NCBI GenBank assembly: GCA_044450785.1
Contig: JBIOJM010000014.1
Location: forward strand, 1 to 63,644
From: JBIOJM01 sp044450785
GTDB taxonomy: Bacteria; Planctomycetota; Planctomycetia; Isosphaerales; Isosphaeraceae
Length of the DNA: 63,644 nucleotides
Direction: 5' to 3'
Positions 35,098 to 44,310 of this stretch are shown one piece after another (the stretch's first letter is position 1; each line of letters opens with the position of its first letter). The translations under genes were made by a program, and so were the position numbers. The notes under the pieces are model-generated. The model saw nothing but the letters and a program-made list of their open reading frames with translations, was not told where the DNA came from and searched no databases.

Positions 35098-37356
35098 ATG
35101 AACGGTCGGTGGCTTCCCATGTTATTGCTGGCAGTCCCCTCGCTGGGAGGGATCGCCCACGCACAGACTACCCACGGGGGACCGTGGTCGGCGAACGTGG
35201 TCGTCCCGCAGGCGCGGTCGTACGCCCTGGGGCGGTCGCCCGCCTTGCAGCTCACGGGCGTGACCGTGGGGGTGGTCATCCGCGACCAGATTGCGACCAC
35301 GATGATGGAGATCCGGCTCCGCAACCCCGGCGGCGCCCGACAGGAGGCCGAGCTGCTCGTCCCTGTCCCCGACGGCGCAGTCGTCCGGGGGTTCTCATTC
35401 CAGGGTCCCGGCGCGGAGCCAAGCGCGCGACTGCTGCCTCGCGACGAGGGCCGGCAGACCTATGACCGCATCGTCGCCCAGGCCCGCGACCCCGCCCTGT
35501 TGGAGTTCGCCGGGTTCAACCTGGTCCGTTCCAGTGTCTTCCCGGTCGAGCCGGGAGGGACGCAGGCGGTCCGGCTGACTTACGAGCATCTCCTGACGGC
35601 GACCGGCGACCGGGTCGATTACGTCCTGCCACGGAGCGAGTCGGTCGAATACACCGTTCCCTGGAAGATCGCCGTCAAGATCACGTCGGCAACACCGATC
35701 GCCGCGATCTACTCGCCGAGCCACCAGCTTCGGACCGCGCGTCCGAAGCCGGGCGTGGCGGCCGTCGAGCTCGCCCAGGGCGCCGGGAACCAGCCCGGTC
35801 CGTTCCAGCTTTCGTTCCTCCGCGAGCGCGCCGATGTCTCGGCCTCGCTGTTCGCTTACCCTGACCCCAAGGTCGGCGGGGGCTACTTCCTGCTCCTGGC
35901 CGGCTTGCCGTCCCGGCCGGGCAAGGCGGATTCGGCGGGCCTCAGGCGCGAGGTGACGCTGGTCATCGACCGCTCCGGCAGCATGCGCGGTGAAAAGCTC
36001 GCGCAGGTCCGCGAGGCGGCCCTGCAGGTCTTGGCCGGTCTCGACGACGGCGAGGCGTTCAACATCATCCTCTACAACGAGGGCGTCGAGCCGCTCGCGG
36101 ACCGGCCGGTCCGCAAGTCGCGCGCGACGATCAAGGACGCCACCGCGTTCCTCGAAGGGATGACCGCGCGGGGCGGGACCAACATCCACGACGCCCTCCT
36201 CGAGGCCCTCCGGCAGCCGCCCACCCTGGGGACCCTGCCGATCGTCCTGTTCATGACCGACGGGCTGCCGACCGTCGGGCAGACTTCGGAAGCGGCGATC
36301 CGCGAGCTGGCCAAGAAGGGCAACCCGCACGGGCGACGGATCTTCACCTTCGGCGTCGGCGTCGATGTCAACACACCGCTCCTGGAGAAGGTTGCCTACG
36401 AGAGCCGGGCGACCACCGCGTTCATCCTCCCCGGCGAGGACGTCGAGGTGAAAGTCGCCGCCGTCTTCCAGCGTCTTCGAGGCCCCGTGCTTGCCGATCC
36501 CGTACTCGCCATCGGCGAGACGACGGCGCGGCGGCGCGCCCGGGAGCTGATCCCGGCCCGGATTCCCGACGTTTTCGAGGGCGACCAGATCGTCCTGCTC
36601 GGCCAGTACACCGGCGGGGAGCCGCTCGAGTTCTCGCTCCGGGGCAACTACCGAGGCACCCCGCGCGTGTTCCAGTTCCGCCTGTCGCTCGACCAGGCGA
36701 CCACGCGCAACGGCTTTGTCCCCCGGCTCTGGGCGAGCCGCAAGATCGGCCTGCTCGTGGATGCGATCCGCGAACAGGGGGGTGCACCGGGCGTCGTCTC
36801 TCTCGAGGCCAAGGGTAGCTCCAACCCGGCGACCCGCGAGCTTGTGGACGAGATCGTGCGGCTCTCGACCGAGTTCGGCATTCTCACCGAGTACACCGCT
36901 TTCCTCGCACGCGAGGGGACCGATTTCTCGCAAAAGGACAAGGTCCTCTCCGAGGCCGAAAACCTGTTCCGCGGCCGAGCGATCCAGACCCGGAGCGGAC
37001 TCTCCTCGGCCAATCAAGACTTGAACAACCAGAACCAGAAGAGCTTGTCGTGCGTGAACCCCCGCAACAAGTACTGGGATGCGACGATGAACGAGGTGGC
37101 GACCGCGACGGTTCAGCAGGTCTGCGACCTGGCTTTCTACAAGCGTCACGACCGCTGGGTGGACAGCCGGCTCGTCACGACCGCGTCCGACGTTCGGCCC
37201 GCGAAAGTCATCACGTTCGGCTCCCAGGAGTTCCGCGATCTCGCGGCCAGGCTGGCACGCGAGGGACGTCAGGGGAGCATCGCGCTTCGCGGCGACATCC
37301 TGATGCTCGTGGACGGTCAGCCGGTCTTGATCAAGGCGCCTGTCGTCGAACCGTGA
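35098..37356 (+). CDS. Exported VIT and VWA domain protein
   Basis: This 752-aa protein has a signal peptide (MNGRWLPMLLLAVPSLGGIAHA cut after AHA). A VIT (inter-alpha-trypsin inhibitor) domain lies near 55-180 (IATTMMEIRLRNPGGARQEA; PVPDGAVVRGFSFQG). The VWA domain near 280-450 has D-R-S-G-S-M in VTLVIDRSGSMRGEKL. A long C-terminal region ends MLVDGQPVLIKAPVVEP. Such proteins are periplasmic or surface-bound, probably for adhesion or sensing. GGAGGG lies 8 nt before the ATG. It is the first gene of a six-gene run on this strand leading into two signalling genes. A long antisense open frame across it is a composition artefact. Confidence 0.85.
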   Translation: MNGRWLPMLLLAVPSLGGIAHAQTTHGGPWSANVVVPQARSYALGRSPALQLTGVTVGVVIRDQIATTMMEIRLRNPGGARQEAELLVPVPDGAVVRGFSFQGPGAEPSARLLPRDEGRQTYDRIVAQARDPALLEFAGFNLVRSSVFPVEPGGTQAVRLTYEHLLTATGDRVDYVLPRSESVEYTVPWKIAVKITSATPIAAIYSPSHQLRTARPKPGVAAVELAQGAGNQPGPFQLSFLRERADVSASLFAYPDPKVGGGYFLLLAGLPSRPGKADSAGLRREVTLVIDRSGSMRGEKLAQVREAALQVLAGLDDGEAFNIILYNEGVEPLADRPVRKSRATIKDATAFLEGMTARGGTNIHDALLEALRQPPTLGTLPIVLFMTDGLPTVGQTSEAAIRELAKKGNPHGRRIFTFGVGVDVNTPLLEKVAYESRATTAFILPGEDVEVKVAAVFQRLRGPVLADPVLAIGETTARRRARELIPARIPDVFEGDQIVLLGQYTGGEPLEFSLRGNYRGTPRVFQFRLSLDQATTRNGFVPRLWASRKIGLLVDAIREQGGAPGVVSLEAKGSSNPATRELVDEIVRLSTEFGILTEYTAFLAREGTDFSQKDKVLSEAENLFRGRAIQTRSGLSSANQDLNNQNQKSLSCVNPRNKYWDATMNEVATATVQQVCDLAFYKRHDRWVDSRLVTTASDVRPAKVITFGSQEFRDLAARLAREGRQGSIALRGDILMLVDGQPVLIKAPVVEP

Positions 37357-37401
37357 TCCTGTTGTCTCACGACCGTTTTCTCGTCTCTTGGAGGGAATCC
37401 C

Positions 37402-38541
37402 ATGAAACTTTTCGCAGTCGTCTCCGCGTGGCTCCTGGCCTTTTCGGCGATCATCCTCTTCCGCCCGGCTGAGGGCAGGGAGCCGGAACGGTCGCCTCGC
37501 CCCACGGTCCAGATCGCCATCCTGCTCGACACCAGCAACAGCATGGACGGCTTGATCGGCCAGGCCAAGACGCAGCTCTGGAACGTCGTCAACGAATTCG
37601 TGATGGCGCGGAAGGACGGCCGTCCGCCGGCCATCCAGGTCGCCCTGTTCGAGTACGGCAAGGCCTCGCTCCCGTCCTCCGAGGGGTTCGTGCGCCTGAT
37701 CCTCCCGCTGACCGACGACCTTGACCGCGTCTCCGAAGAGCTGTTTGCCTTGAAGACGCACGGAGGCGATGAGTATTGCGGCTGGGTGATTCGCGAGGCC
37801 ATGAATCGGCTGGAGTGGAGCCGGTCGCGCGACGTCTACAAGGCGATCTTCATCGCCGGCAACGAGCCGTTCACGCAGGGACCGGTCGATTTCCACGCAT
37901 CGTGTCGCGCGGCCATCGAGCGCGGGGTCGTCGTGAACACGATCTTTTGCGGAGCGAACGCGGAGGGGAGTCAGACCGGCTGGAAAGACGGCGCCGTCCT
38001 GGCCGACGGCCGTTTCATGAGCATCGATCAGAACCAGAAAGTCGTCGAGATCCCGGCCCCCCAGGACACCGAGATCGCCAGGCTCGGCGTCGACTTGAAC
38101 AAGACGTATCTCCCGTTTGGTAAGATGGGTCAGGTTGGCCTGACGCGACAATCCGCCCAGGACGCCAACGCGAGCGCGGCGTCGCCGGGTGTTTTGGTCA
38201 CTCGCTCGATCTCCAAGAGTAATTCGTTCTATTGCAACGATGCCTGGGACCTTGTTGATGCGATCAAGAACGGCAAGTGCAAGCTCGAGGAGGTCAAGGA
38301 TGACGACCTTCCTCCCGACCTTCGAAAGCTGGACAAGGCGGGCCGAAAGGTCAAGGTGGACGAGACGGCCAGGCAGCGGGGCGAGATCCAGGCGAAGATC
38401 CTCAAGCTGAACAACGAGCGCGAGCAGTACCTGGCCGGCGAACGGAAGAAGCGGACGAGAGCCAAGGAGGATACGCTGGACAAAGCGATCGTCAAGGCGA
38501 TCCGTGACCAGGCCAAACGCCACAACTTCAAGTTCGAGTAG
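37402..38541 (+). CDS. Exported VWA domain protein
   Basis: This 379-aa protein has signal peptide MKLFAVVSAWLLAFSAIILF. The VWA domain carries a D-T-S-N-S metal site in IAILLDTSNSMDGLIGQAKT. The C-terminal part is basic and helical (QRGEIQAKILKLNNEREQYL). Family members bind protein ligands through the metal site; the ligand is unknown. GGAGGG lies 6 nt before the start. It follows the VIT-VWA gene by 45 nt and is 4 nt ahead of the response regulator gene, so all three are probably co-transcribed. Confidence 0.85.
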   Translation: MKLFAVVSAWLLAFSAIILFRPAEGREPERSPRPTVQIAILLDTSNSMDGLIGQAKTQLWNVVNEFVMARKDGRPPAIQVALFEYGKASLPSSEGFVRLILPLTDDLDRVSEELFALKTHGGDEYCGWVIREAMNRLEWSRSRDVYKAIFIAGNEPFTQGPVDFHASCRAAIERGVVVNTIFCGANAEGSQTGWKDGAVLADGRFMSIDQNQKVVEIPAPQDTEIARLGVDLNKTYLPFGKMGQVGLTRQSAQDANASAASPGVLVTRSISKSNSFYCNDAWDLVDAIKNGKCKLEEVKDDDLPPDLRKLDKAGRKVKVDETARQRGEIQAKILKLNNEREQYLAGERKKRTRAKEDTLDKAIVKAIRDQAKRHNFKFE

Positions 38542-38545
38542 GTCC

Positions 38546-39250
38546 ATGGCCCGCAAGCGAATCTTGGTCGTCGAGGACGACGCGGCGATCCGGCGGGGCT
38601 TGGTTGACGCACTGAGCTTCGCCGGATACGCCACTTTGGAAGCAGGTGACGGGGCCGCGGGGCTTGCCGCGGCCCTCGAGTCGGACTGCGACCTGTTGTT
38701 GCTGGACCTGGTCCTCCCCGGCCGCGACGGCCTGACGATCCTCCGTGAGATCCGCGCGATGCGGTCGCCGCTGCCGGTGATCGTTCTGACCGCTCGGGGG
38801 GCGGAGGACGACCGCGTGCGGGGGCTGGCCTCAGGCGCCGACGATTACGTGGTCAAGCCGTTCAGCATCAAGGAGCTGCTCGCCCGGATCGAGGCCGTGC
38901 TGAGGCGCGCGCCGGAGCGACCTCCGGCCGTCTTGCGACTCGCCTTCGCGGGAGGCCAGGCCGACCTGGAGCGCCACGAGGTCTGTTTCGACGACGGCGG
39001 GCGCTGCGAGCTCTCGGAGCGCGAACGGCAGTTGCTCCACTACCTCGCCTCCCATGCCGGGCGGGCCGTCTCGCGCGACGAGCTGCTGGCTCGGGTGTGG
39101 GGCCTGAACCCGGCCGGGATCACCACCAGGACGATCGACATGCACATCGCCCGGCTCCGCGAGAAGCTCCACGACGACCCCGGCAGCCCCCGAATCGTGC
39201 TGACGGTCCGAGGCCAGGGTTACATGCTCGCCGCCGGAGAGCCGCCATGA
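38546..39250 (+). CDS. OmpR-type response regulator
   Basis: This 234-aa regulator has a receiver domain (KRILVVEDDAAIRRGL; phospho-Asp in LLLLDLVLPGRDGL; Thr/Lys in VLTARG and DDYVVKPFS). The winged-helix DNA-binding domain follows (LSERERQLLHYLASHAGRAV; TTRTIDMHIARLREKLHDDP). It activates or represses target promoters after phosphorylation by the next gene's kinase. The ATG at 38546 lies 4 nt after the upstream VWA gene, and its stop overlaps the kinase start (ATGA). Confidence 0.9.
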   Translation: MARKRILVVEDDAAIRRGLVDALSFAGYATLEAGDGAAGLAAALESDCDLLLLDLVLPGRDGLTILREIRAMRSPLPVIVLTARGAEDDRVRGLASGADDYVVKPFSIKELLARIEAVLRRAPERPPAVLRLAFAGGQADLERHEVCFDDGGRCELSERERQLLHYLASHAGRAVSRDELLARVWGLNPAGITTRTIDMHIARLREKLHDDPGSPRIVLTVRGQGYMLAAGEPP

Positions 39251-41031
39251 AACGCCTGGGCCCGGTGTGGCTGATCTTCGGCCTTTGCGTCGCGCTCGCC
39301 GCGGGTGCGATGGCCCGCCTGGGAACGACGGCGCTCGCCCTCGAACGCGCCGAGGCCAGGGCTCGCCGCCAGGCCGCGCTCGAAGAGAACGTGCAACTGG
39401 CGCTCTGGCGGATGGACTCGGCGCTCGTGCCTTTGATGGCGGAGGAAAGCGCCCGGCCGTATTTTTCCTACAGCCCGCTCTATCCCGCCGAGCGCACCTT
39501 CACCCGCATGTTCGCCGAGATTCAGCGCGGCGACGTGCTCATGCCGTCGCCGCTCTTGACGTTCTCGTCACCCCAGATCCGCCTCCACTTCCAGTACGGC
39601 CCCGACGGCCGCCTCAGCTCGCCGCAGGTCCCCGCCGGCAACATGCGCGACCTGGCCGAGGCCCGCTACCTTCCCCCCGAGTTGATCGAGCGAGCCTCCC
39701 GCCGGCTCGACGAGCTGGGCGGACTCGTCAGCCGCAAAGAGCTGGTCGCCGCACTGGCTGTGGAGGGACCGGCGCCGCCCTCCGACTCCAAGAAACCCGC
39801 GATCACGTCCTGGCCGGAGTCGCCATATTATAAGAGGGCGAATGAATACATGATGCGCTCTCGGAGCACGAAGCTCGCGCAGAACGCAGCTCCCGCGGAG
39901 GCGCTGCCGCTGTCGCTGTCGGCCTCATCGACCGTGACCCAGGGGCCGCTTCAGGCGTTCTGGATCGGCCCCACGCTGGTGCTGGCGCGTCGGGTGCGGG
40001 TTGACGAGGGGACGTTTTTCCAGGGGTGCTGGCTCGACTGGGACGTGATCCGCCGCGACCTGCTGGAGAGTGCCGCCGACCTCGCGCCCCACTCGAGTCT
40101 GGAACCGGCCGCGGCGCCGCTCGGTCTGGGGCCGTCACGGATGCTGGCCTCGCTGCCGGTGCGGCTGGTCCCCGGCTCGATCGCCGACGAGCCGGAGCCG
40201 CGATGGTCACCCGCCCGTATCTCGATGTTGATCGCCTGGGCGTGTCTCACGCTCGCCGCCACGGCAGTTGCGCTCTTGCTCCGCGGCGCGCTGGCTTTGA
40301 GCGAGCGCCGGGGAACGTTCGTCTCGGCCGTGACCCACGAGCTTCGCACCCCACTGACGACCTTTCGCCTCTACACCGAGATGCTCGACGAGGGGATGGT
40401 CGCGGGAGCCGATTCCCAGCGGGCGTACTTGAAGACGCTCCGAGCCGAGGCCGACAGGCTCGGCCATCTGGTCGAGAACGTCCTGGCCTTCGCCCGGCTG
40501 GAGCGCGGCCGAGCGGCCGATAGCCACGAAGTCGTCGCACCCGAGGAGCTGCTCGACCGCCTGGTCCCTCGGCTCGCGCTGCGCGCCCGGCAAGCCGGAA
40601 TGGAGCTCATCGCCAGCCCGGTGGATTGTCAGGCGAGAGTGCGTGTGGATCTCTCGGTGGTCGATCAAATCCTGTCGAACCTGGTGGATAATGCGATCAA
40701 GTACGCCGGCAGCGCCCCGGACCGCCGCATCCACCTGGACGTCGCGCCGGCGGGGCGCTGGCTGGGTGTGACCGTTCGCGATCACGGACCCGGCTTGCAA
40801 CCGAGGGTGGTCCGTAAACTCTTCCGGCCGTTCTCGAAGTCGGCCCAGGACGCCGCGCAGTCGGCGCCGGGCGTCGGTCTTGGTCTCGCCCTCTCCCGCC
40901 GCCTCGCCCGCGCGCTGGGTGGCGACCTACGGCTCCAGGAAAACGGTCCACACGGTGCGTGCTTCGCACTCACGATTCCGTTAGAGCACCTTCCGTTCTC
41001 CCTTCCCGAGTACCTTCGCAGACCGCACTGA
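39247..41031 (+). CDS. Membrane sensor histidine kinase
   Basis: This 594-aa kinase starts with a membrane helix (RLGPVWLIFGLCVALAAGAM). A periplasmic sensor of about 300 residues follows, with a second helix near 325 (ARISMLIAWACLTLAATAVA). Then HisKA with His in FVSAVTHELRTPLTTF and HATPase_c with N box (NLVDNAIKYA), DHGPGL and VGLGLALSRRLAR. No recognisable HAMP domain lies between. It partners the overlapping response regulator gene. The sensor region has no recognisable ligand-binding motif, so the signal is unknown. Confidence 0.9.
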   Translation: MKRLGPVWLIFGLCVALAAGAMARLGTTALALERAEARARRQAALEENVQLALWRMDSALVPLMAEESARPYFSYSPLYPAERTFTRMFAEIQRGDVLMPSPLLTFSSPQIRLHFQYGPDGRLSSPQVPAGNMRDLAEARYLPPELIERASRRLDELGGLVSRKELVAALAVEGPAPPSDSKKPAITSWPESPYYKRANEYMMRSRSTKLAQNAAPAEALPLSLSASSTVTQGPLQAFWIGPTLVLARRVRVDEGTFFQGCWLDWDVIRRDLLESAADLAPHSSLEPAAAPLGLGPSRMLASLPVRLVPGSIADEPEPRWSPARISMLIAWACLTLAATAVALLLRGALALSERRGTFVSAVTHELRTPLTTFRLYTEMLDEGMVAGADSQRAYLKTLRAEADRLGHLVENVLAFARLERGRAADSHEVVAPEELLDRLVPRLALRARQAGMELIASPVDCQARVRVDLSVVDQILSNLVDNAIKYAGSAPDRRIHLDVAPAGRWLGVTVRDHGPGLQPRVVRKLFRPFSKSAQDAAQSAPGVGLGLALSRRLARALGGDLRLQENGPHGACFALTIPLEHLPFSLPEYLRRPH

Positions 41032-41101
41032 GTCGCATCCTCACAACAACTCGAGGTGCGGTATGAGCGGCAAGTCGCCTTCCGCGATACAATGTGACTG
41101 T

Positions 41102-41665
41102 ATGAACGACGTGACGCAGCTCATCAGTGCGATGAAAGCGGCCGACCCTCAGGCGGCTTCCCAGCTCCTGCCGATGGTCTACGACGAGCTGCGCCGGCTG
41201 GCAGCGGTCAGGATGGCTCACGAACCGCCCGGTCAGACTCTCGACGCGACGGCGCTGGTACACGAAGCCTACCTGCGGCTGGTCGGCGGTGATCCTGCCC
41301 GACAGTGGGACGGCCGCGCTCACTTCTTCGCGGCGGCCGCCGAGGCGATGCGGCGGATCCTGGTCGAGCGGGCGCGCGGCAGGAAGCGGCTCAGAAGGGG
41401 TGGAGACCTGGCCCGAGTCCCGATCGAGGCCGGCGAGATCCCCGCGCCGGAGACCCAGCCGGCAGAGGAATTGCTCGCCGTCGACGCGGCCCTCGAGCGG
41501 CTGGCCGCTGCCGACTCGACAGCCGCCGAGCTGGTCAAGCTCCGCTATTTCGCCGGGTTATCGATTGTCCAGGCCGCCGAGATCCTGGGCATCTCCCCGC
41601 GGACGGCCGACCGCCTCTGGAGCTACGCGCGTGCGTGGCTCCGCCGCGAGATCGGGCCCGAATGA
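41102..41665 (+). CDS. ECF sigma factor, TIGR02999 type
   Basis: This 187-aa protein matches the planctomycete ECF subfamily: region 2 LLPMVYDELRRLAAVRMAHE, ATALVHEAYLRLVG, HFFAAAAEAMRRILVERARG; region 4 AELVKLRYFAGLSIVQAAEI and LGISPRTADRLWSYARAWLR. It would direct RNA polymerase to a specific promoter set. I start at the ATG at 41102 because family members begin there; an ATG 39 nt earlier is possible. The kinase gene follows by 117 nt, and this pairing of an ECF sigma with a Ser/Thr kinase is typical of these organisms, suggesting kinase-controlled sigma activity. Confidence 0.85.
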   Translation: MNDVTQLISAMKAADPQAASQLLPMVYDELRRLAAVRMAHEPPGQTLDATALVHEAYLRLVGGDPARQWDGRAHFFAAAAEAMRRILVERARGRKRLRRGGDLARVPIEAGEIPAPETQPAEELLAVDAALERLAAADSTAAELVKLRYFAGLSIVQAAEILGISPRTADRLWSYARAWLRREIGPE

Positions 41666-41782
41666 TCCGCCGCCAATCATTTTCTTGAAGATTTTTGGCG
41701 TGATCTCGTCCGGCACGTCGCATTGACATGGGAGCCCTCGCCGGGAATGTCCTCGACACGACGGGCTCAGGGGGGACTTGCC

Positions 41783-44101
41783 ATGTCCGAACGAACGATC
41801 TTCCTGGAGGCCCTGGACAAGACCGACCCGTCGGAGCGCACTGCATTTCTCGAGCGGGCTTGCGGTGGCCATCCCGGATTACTCGAGCGCGTCGAACAGT
41901 TGATCAAGGCCCTGGACGAGGCCGGCAGCTTCATGGCCTCACCCGCCGGCGAGCCGGAGTCCAAGGCCGTGGTATCCGATGCGATCGCCAACGGCACGGC
42001 TCCAGCCAGGCCTGAGCAGCACCCGGTTGCCGAAGGGCCAGGCACCTGGATCGGGCACTACAAGCTGCTCGAGAAAATCGGCGAGGGAGGCATGGGCGCC
42101 GTCTACATGGCCGAGCAGGACAAACCCATCCGGCGCAAGGTCGCGCTCAAGATCATCAAGCCGGGAATGGACAGCGGCCAGGTCATCGCCCGGTTCGAGG
42201 CCGAGCGCCAGGCGCTGGCCTTGATGGACCACCAGAATATTGCGAGGGTGCTCGACGCGGGAACGACCGACACCGGCCGCCCGTATTTCGTCATGGAGCT
42301 CGTCAAGGGCGTTCCGATCGTGGAATATGCCGATCGCAATCTTCTCACACCCAGGCAGCGGCTGGAACTGTTCGTTCCGGTTTGCCAGGCCATCCAGCAC
42401 GCGCATCAGAAGGGGATCATCCACCGTGACGTCAAGCCCACGAACGTGCTGGTGACGCTCTGCGACGGCAAGCCGGTGCCCAAGGTGATCGACTTCGGCG
42501 TGGCCAAGGCGATCGACCAGCGATTGACGGAAAAGACGATGTTCACGCAGTTCGGCGCGGTCGTGGGCACGCTGGAGTACATGAGCCCCGAGCAAGCTTC
42601 GACGGGCGCGGTCGATGTCGACGCCCGTAGCGACATCTACTCACTCGGCGTTCTCTTGTATGAGCTGCTCACGGGCACGACCCCGCTGGAGCGATCCAGG
42701 CTGCGGGAGGCCGCATACTTCGACGTTCTCCGCAAGATCCGCGATTTTGAGCCCCCCAAACCGAGCACGCGCCTGAGCGAATCGAAAGAGGCGCTGCCGT
42801 CGATCTCGGCGCAACGCCAGACCGAGCCGTCGCGGTTGGCCAGGATGGTCCGGGGCGATCTCGACTGGATCGTGATGAAAGCACTCGAGAAGGATCGCAC
42901 TCGCCGGTACGAGACGGCCAGCGCGTTGGCCCGCGACGTCGAGCGTCACTTGGGTGGGGACCCGGTCGAGGCGGGCCCGCCGTCGGCGGCGTACCGGCTG
43001 CGAAAGCTTGCCCGTAAACACCGGGCGGTGCTGGCGTCATTCGGGGCGTTCGCGGGTTTGCTGCTGCTCGCCGCCGCAATGACCACAATCATGGCGATCC
43101 AGGCCATGCGCGCCCAGCGGATGGCCATGGCCGAGCGGGAAGCCGCGGTCCATGCCGAACGGGCGGCGCGGGAGGGAGCGGCGAAGCTCAACAAGTCCGA
43201 GTCCGAGGGCAGGGCCGTAAAGGCATTCTTGCAAGATGAGGTATTGTCGACGTCGCGCCCCGAGGGCCCGGATAAAGACCTTGCGTTCGCGTCGGTCCAT
43301 GCGGCCGTGGACAGGGCCGCGGCGACTGTCGGCAGATCCGTTGCCGATCAGCCCGTGGCAGAGTCCTCGATTCGCACGGCCATCGGTACCGGGTATCTGA
43401 AGCTGGGCGAATCGGCAAAGGCAGTGCCGCAGTTCGAACGAGCTCTGGCACTGCGAAAGCAGGCCCTTGGCCCCGACCACGCCGACACTTTGACGTCGAT
43501 GCACACCCTTGCCAACGCGTACTGGGAAAACAACCTTCCCGACCAGGCAATTCGCCTGTTCGAGGAGACATTAAGACTACGCCGAACCAAGCTCGGCCCC
43601 GACCACCCCGACACGCTGACGTTGACGGACCATCTCTCGTTTGCATACGTGCAGTCAGGCCGCCTGGCAGACGCGGTGCCACTGCGCGAGCAAGCGCTGA
43701 AGGTGCGTCAAGCCAAACTTGGCCCTGATCACCGCGACACGTTGGAAACGATGGATGACCTCGCCGGCTCGTACATGATTGTCGGCAATGCCGCCCGGGC
43801 CGAATCTCTCTGGCGTGAAGCTTTGGCGATCCGCAGGAAGAAGGCACCTGACGACTGGGGCACAGTCAATACGGGTAGCTTGCTCGGAGCCTGCCTGCTC
43901 CGACAGAAGAGATTCTCGGAGGCCGAGCCGCTCTTACTGTCCGGTTATGAGGGCATGAAAGCCCGCGAGGCCAAGACGCCCGCTCACGGCACGAACCGAC
44001 TGGCCGAAACCGGTGCATGGATCGTCGAGCTCTACGACGCCTGGGGCAAGAAAGACAGGGCCGATGAGTGGCGGAAGAGGCTGAACGCCTCTCAAAACTG
44101 A
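41783..44101 (+). CDS. Membrane Ser/Thr protein kinase with TPR tail
   Basis: This 772-aa kinase has a glycine loop IGEGGMGAVYMAEQ, a catalytic Lys in VALKIIKPGMD, HRDVKPTN, DFGVAKA and SPEQASTG within residues 95-400. A membrane helix is near 430 (RAVLASFGAFAGLLLLAAAM). An extracytoplasmic TPR region follows with repeats of the GPDHPDTL type (LGPDHADTLTSMHTLANAYW). The N-terminal FLEALDKTDPSERTAFLERA motif is shared with other kinases of this group. It follows the ECF sigma gene by 117 nt and its stop overlaps the convergent small membrane gene by 10 nt. Confidence 0.9.
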   Translation: MSERTIFLEALDKTDPSERTAFLERACGGHPGLLERVEQLIKALDEAGSFMASPAGEPESKAVVSDAIANGTAPARPEQHPVAEGPGTWIGHYKLLEKIGEGGMGAVYMAEQDKPIRRKVALKIIKPGMDSGQVIARFEAERQALALMDHQNIARVLDAGTTDTGRPYFVMELVKGVPIVEYADRNLLTPRQRLELFVPVCQAIQHAHQKGIIHRDVKPTNVLVTLCDGKPVPKVIDFGVAKAIDQRLTEKTMFTQFGAVVGTLEYMSPEQASTGAVDVDARSDIYSLGVLLYELLTGTTPLERSRLREAAYFDVLRKIRDFEPPKPSTRLSESKEALPSISAQRQTEPSRLARMVRGDLDWIVMKALEKDRTRRYETASALARDVERHLGGDPVEAGPPSAAYRLRKLARKHRAVLASFGAFAGLLLLAAAMTTIMAIQAMRAQRMAMAEREAAVHAERAAREGAAKLNKSESEGRAVKAFLQDEVLSTSRPEGPDKDLAFASVHAAVDRAAATVGRSVADQPVAESSIRTAIGTGYLKLGESAKAVPQFERALALRKQALGPDHADTLTSMHTLANAYWENNLPDQAIRLFEETLRLRRTKLGPDHPDTLTLTDHLSFAYVQSGRLADAVPLREQALKVRQAKLGPDHRDTLETMDDLAGSYMIVGNAARAESLWREALAIRRKKAPDDWGTVNTGSLLGACLLRQKRFSEAEPLLLSGYEGMKAREAKTPAHGTNRLAETGAWIVELYDAWGKKDRADEWRKRLNASQN

Positions 44102-44292
44102 AACATGTAATATCCCGCACCCGCGATGGCGGCCGCGGCGAGCAGGTAGATGACGGCCGCGGTGTAGGCCCCCAGGCCGGTAACCCGCTTTCCCTTGGTG
44201 ACCTCCACCCCCTTCAAGAGCACGCGCAGGCCGTTCAGGGCGAGCAACACGGCCAGCGCCAGGAACAGGATGAAAAAGAGATTGAAACGCAT
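44092..44292 (-). CDS. Small two-helix membrane protein
   Basis: This 66-aa protein has two hydrophobic helices (FNLFFILFLALAVLLALNGL; AVIYLLAAAAIAGAGYYMF) joined by a basic loop (KGVEVTKGKRVTG). GGAAGGAG lies 7 nt before the ATG, and the gene is 18 nt from the DUF1080 gene, so the two are probably co-transcribed. Its end overlaps the kinase gene by 10 nt on the other strand. Confidence 0.6.
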   Translation of the reverse strand: MRFNLFFILFLALAVLLALNGLRVLLKGVEVTKGKRVTGLGAYTAAVIYLLAAAAIAGAGYYMFQF

Positions 44293-44310
44293 GAGTCAGC
44301 TCCTTCCGGG

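Noticed and set aside
35395..38634. Open frame of 1079 codons on the minus strand
   Set aside because: It is antisense to the VIT-VWA and VWA genes, which have signal peptides, ribosome sites and conserved domains; the long frame reflects high GC.
44092..44101. Overlap of the kinase gene with the small membrane gene as a coding fusion
   Set aside because: The two run on opposite strands and simply converge with a 10-bp overlap.
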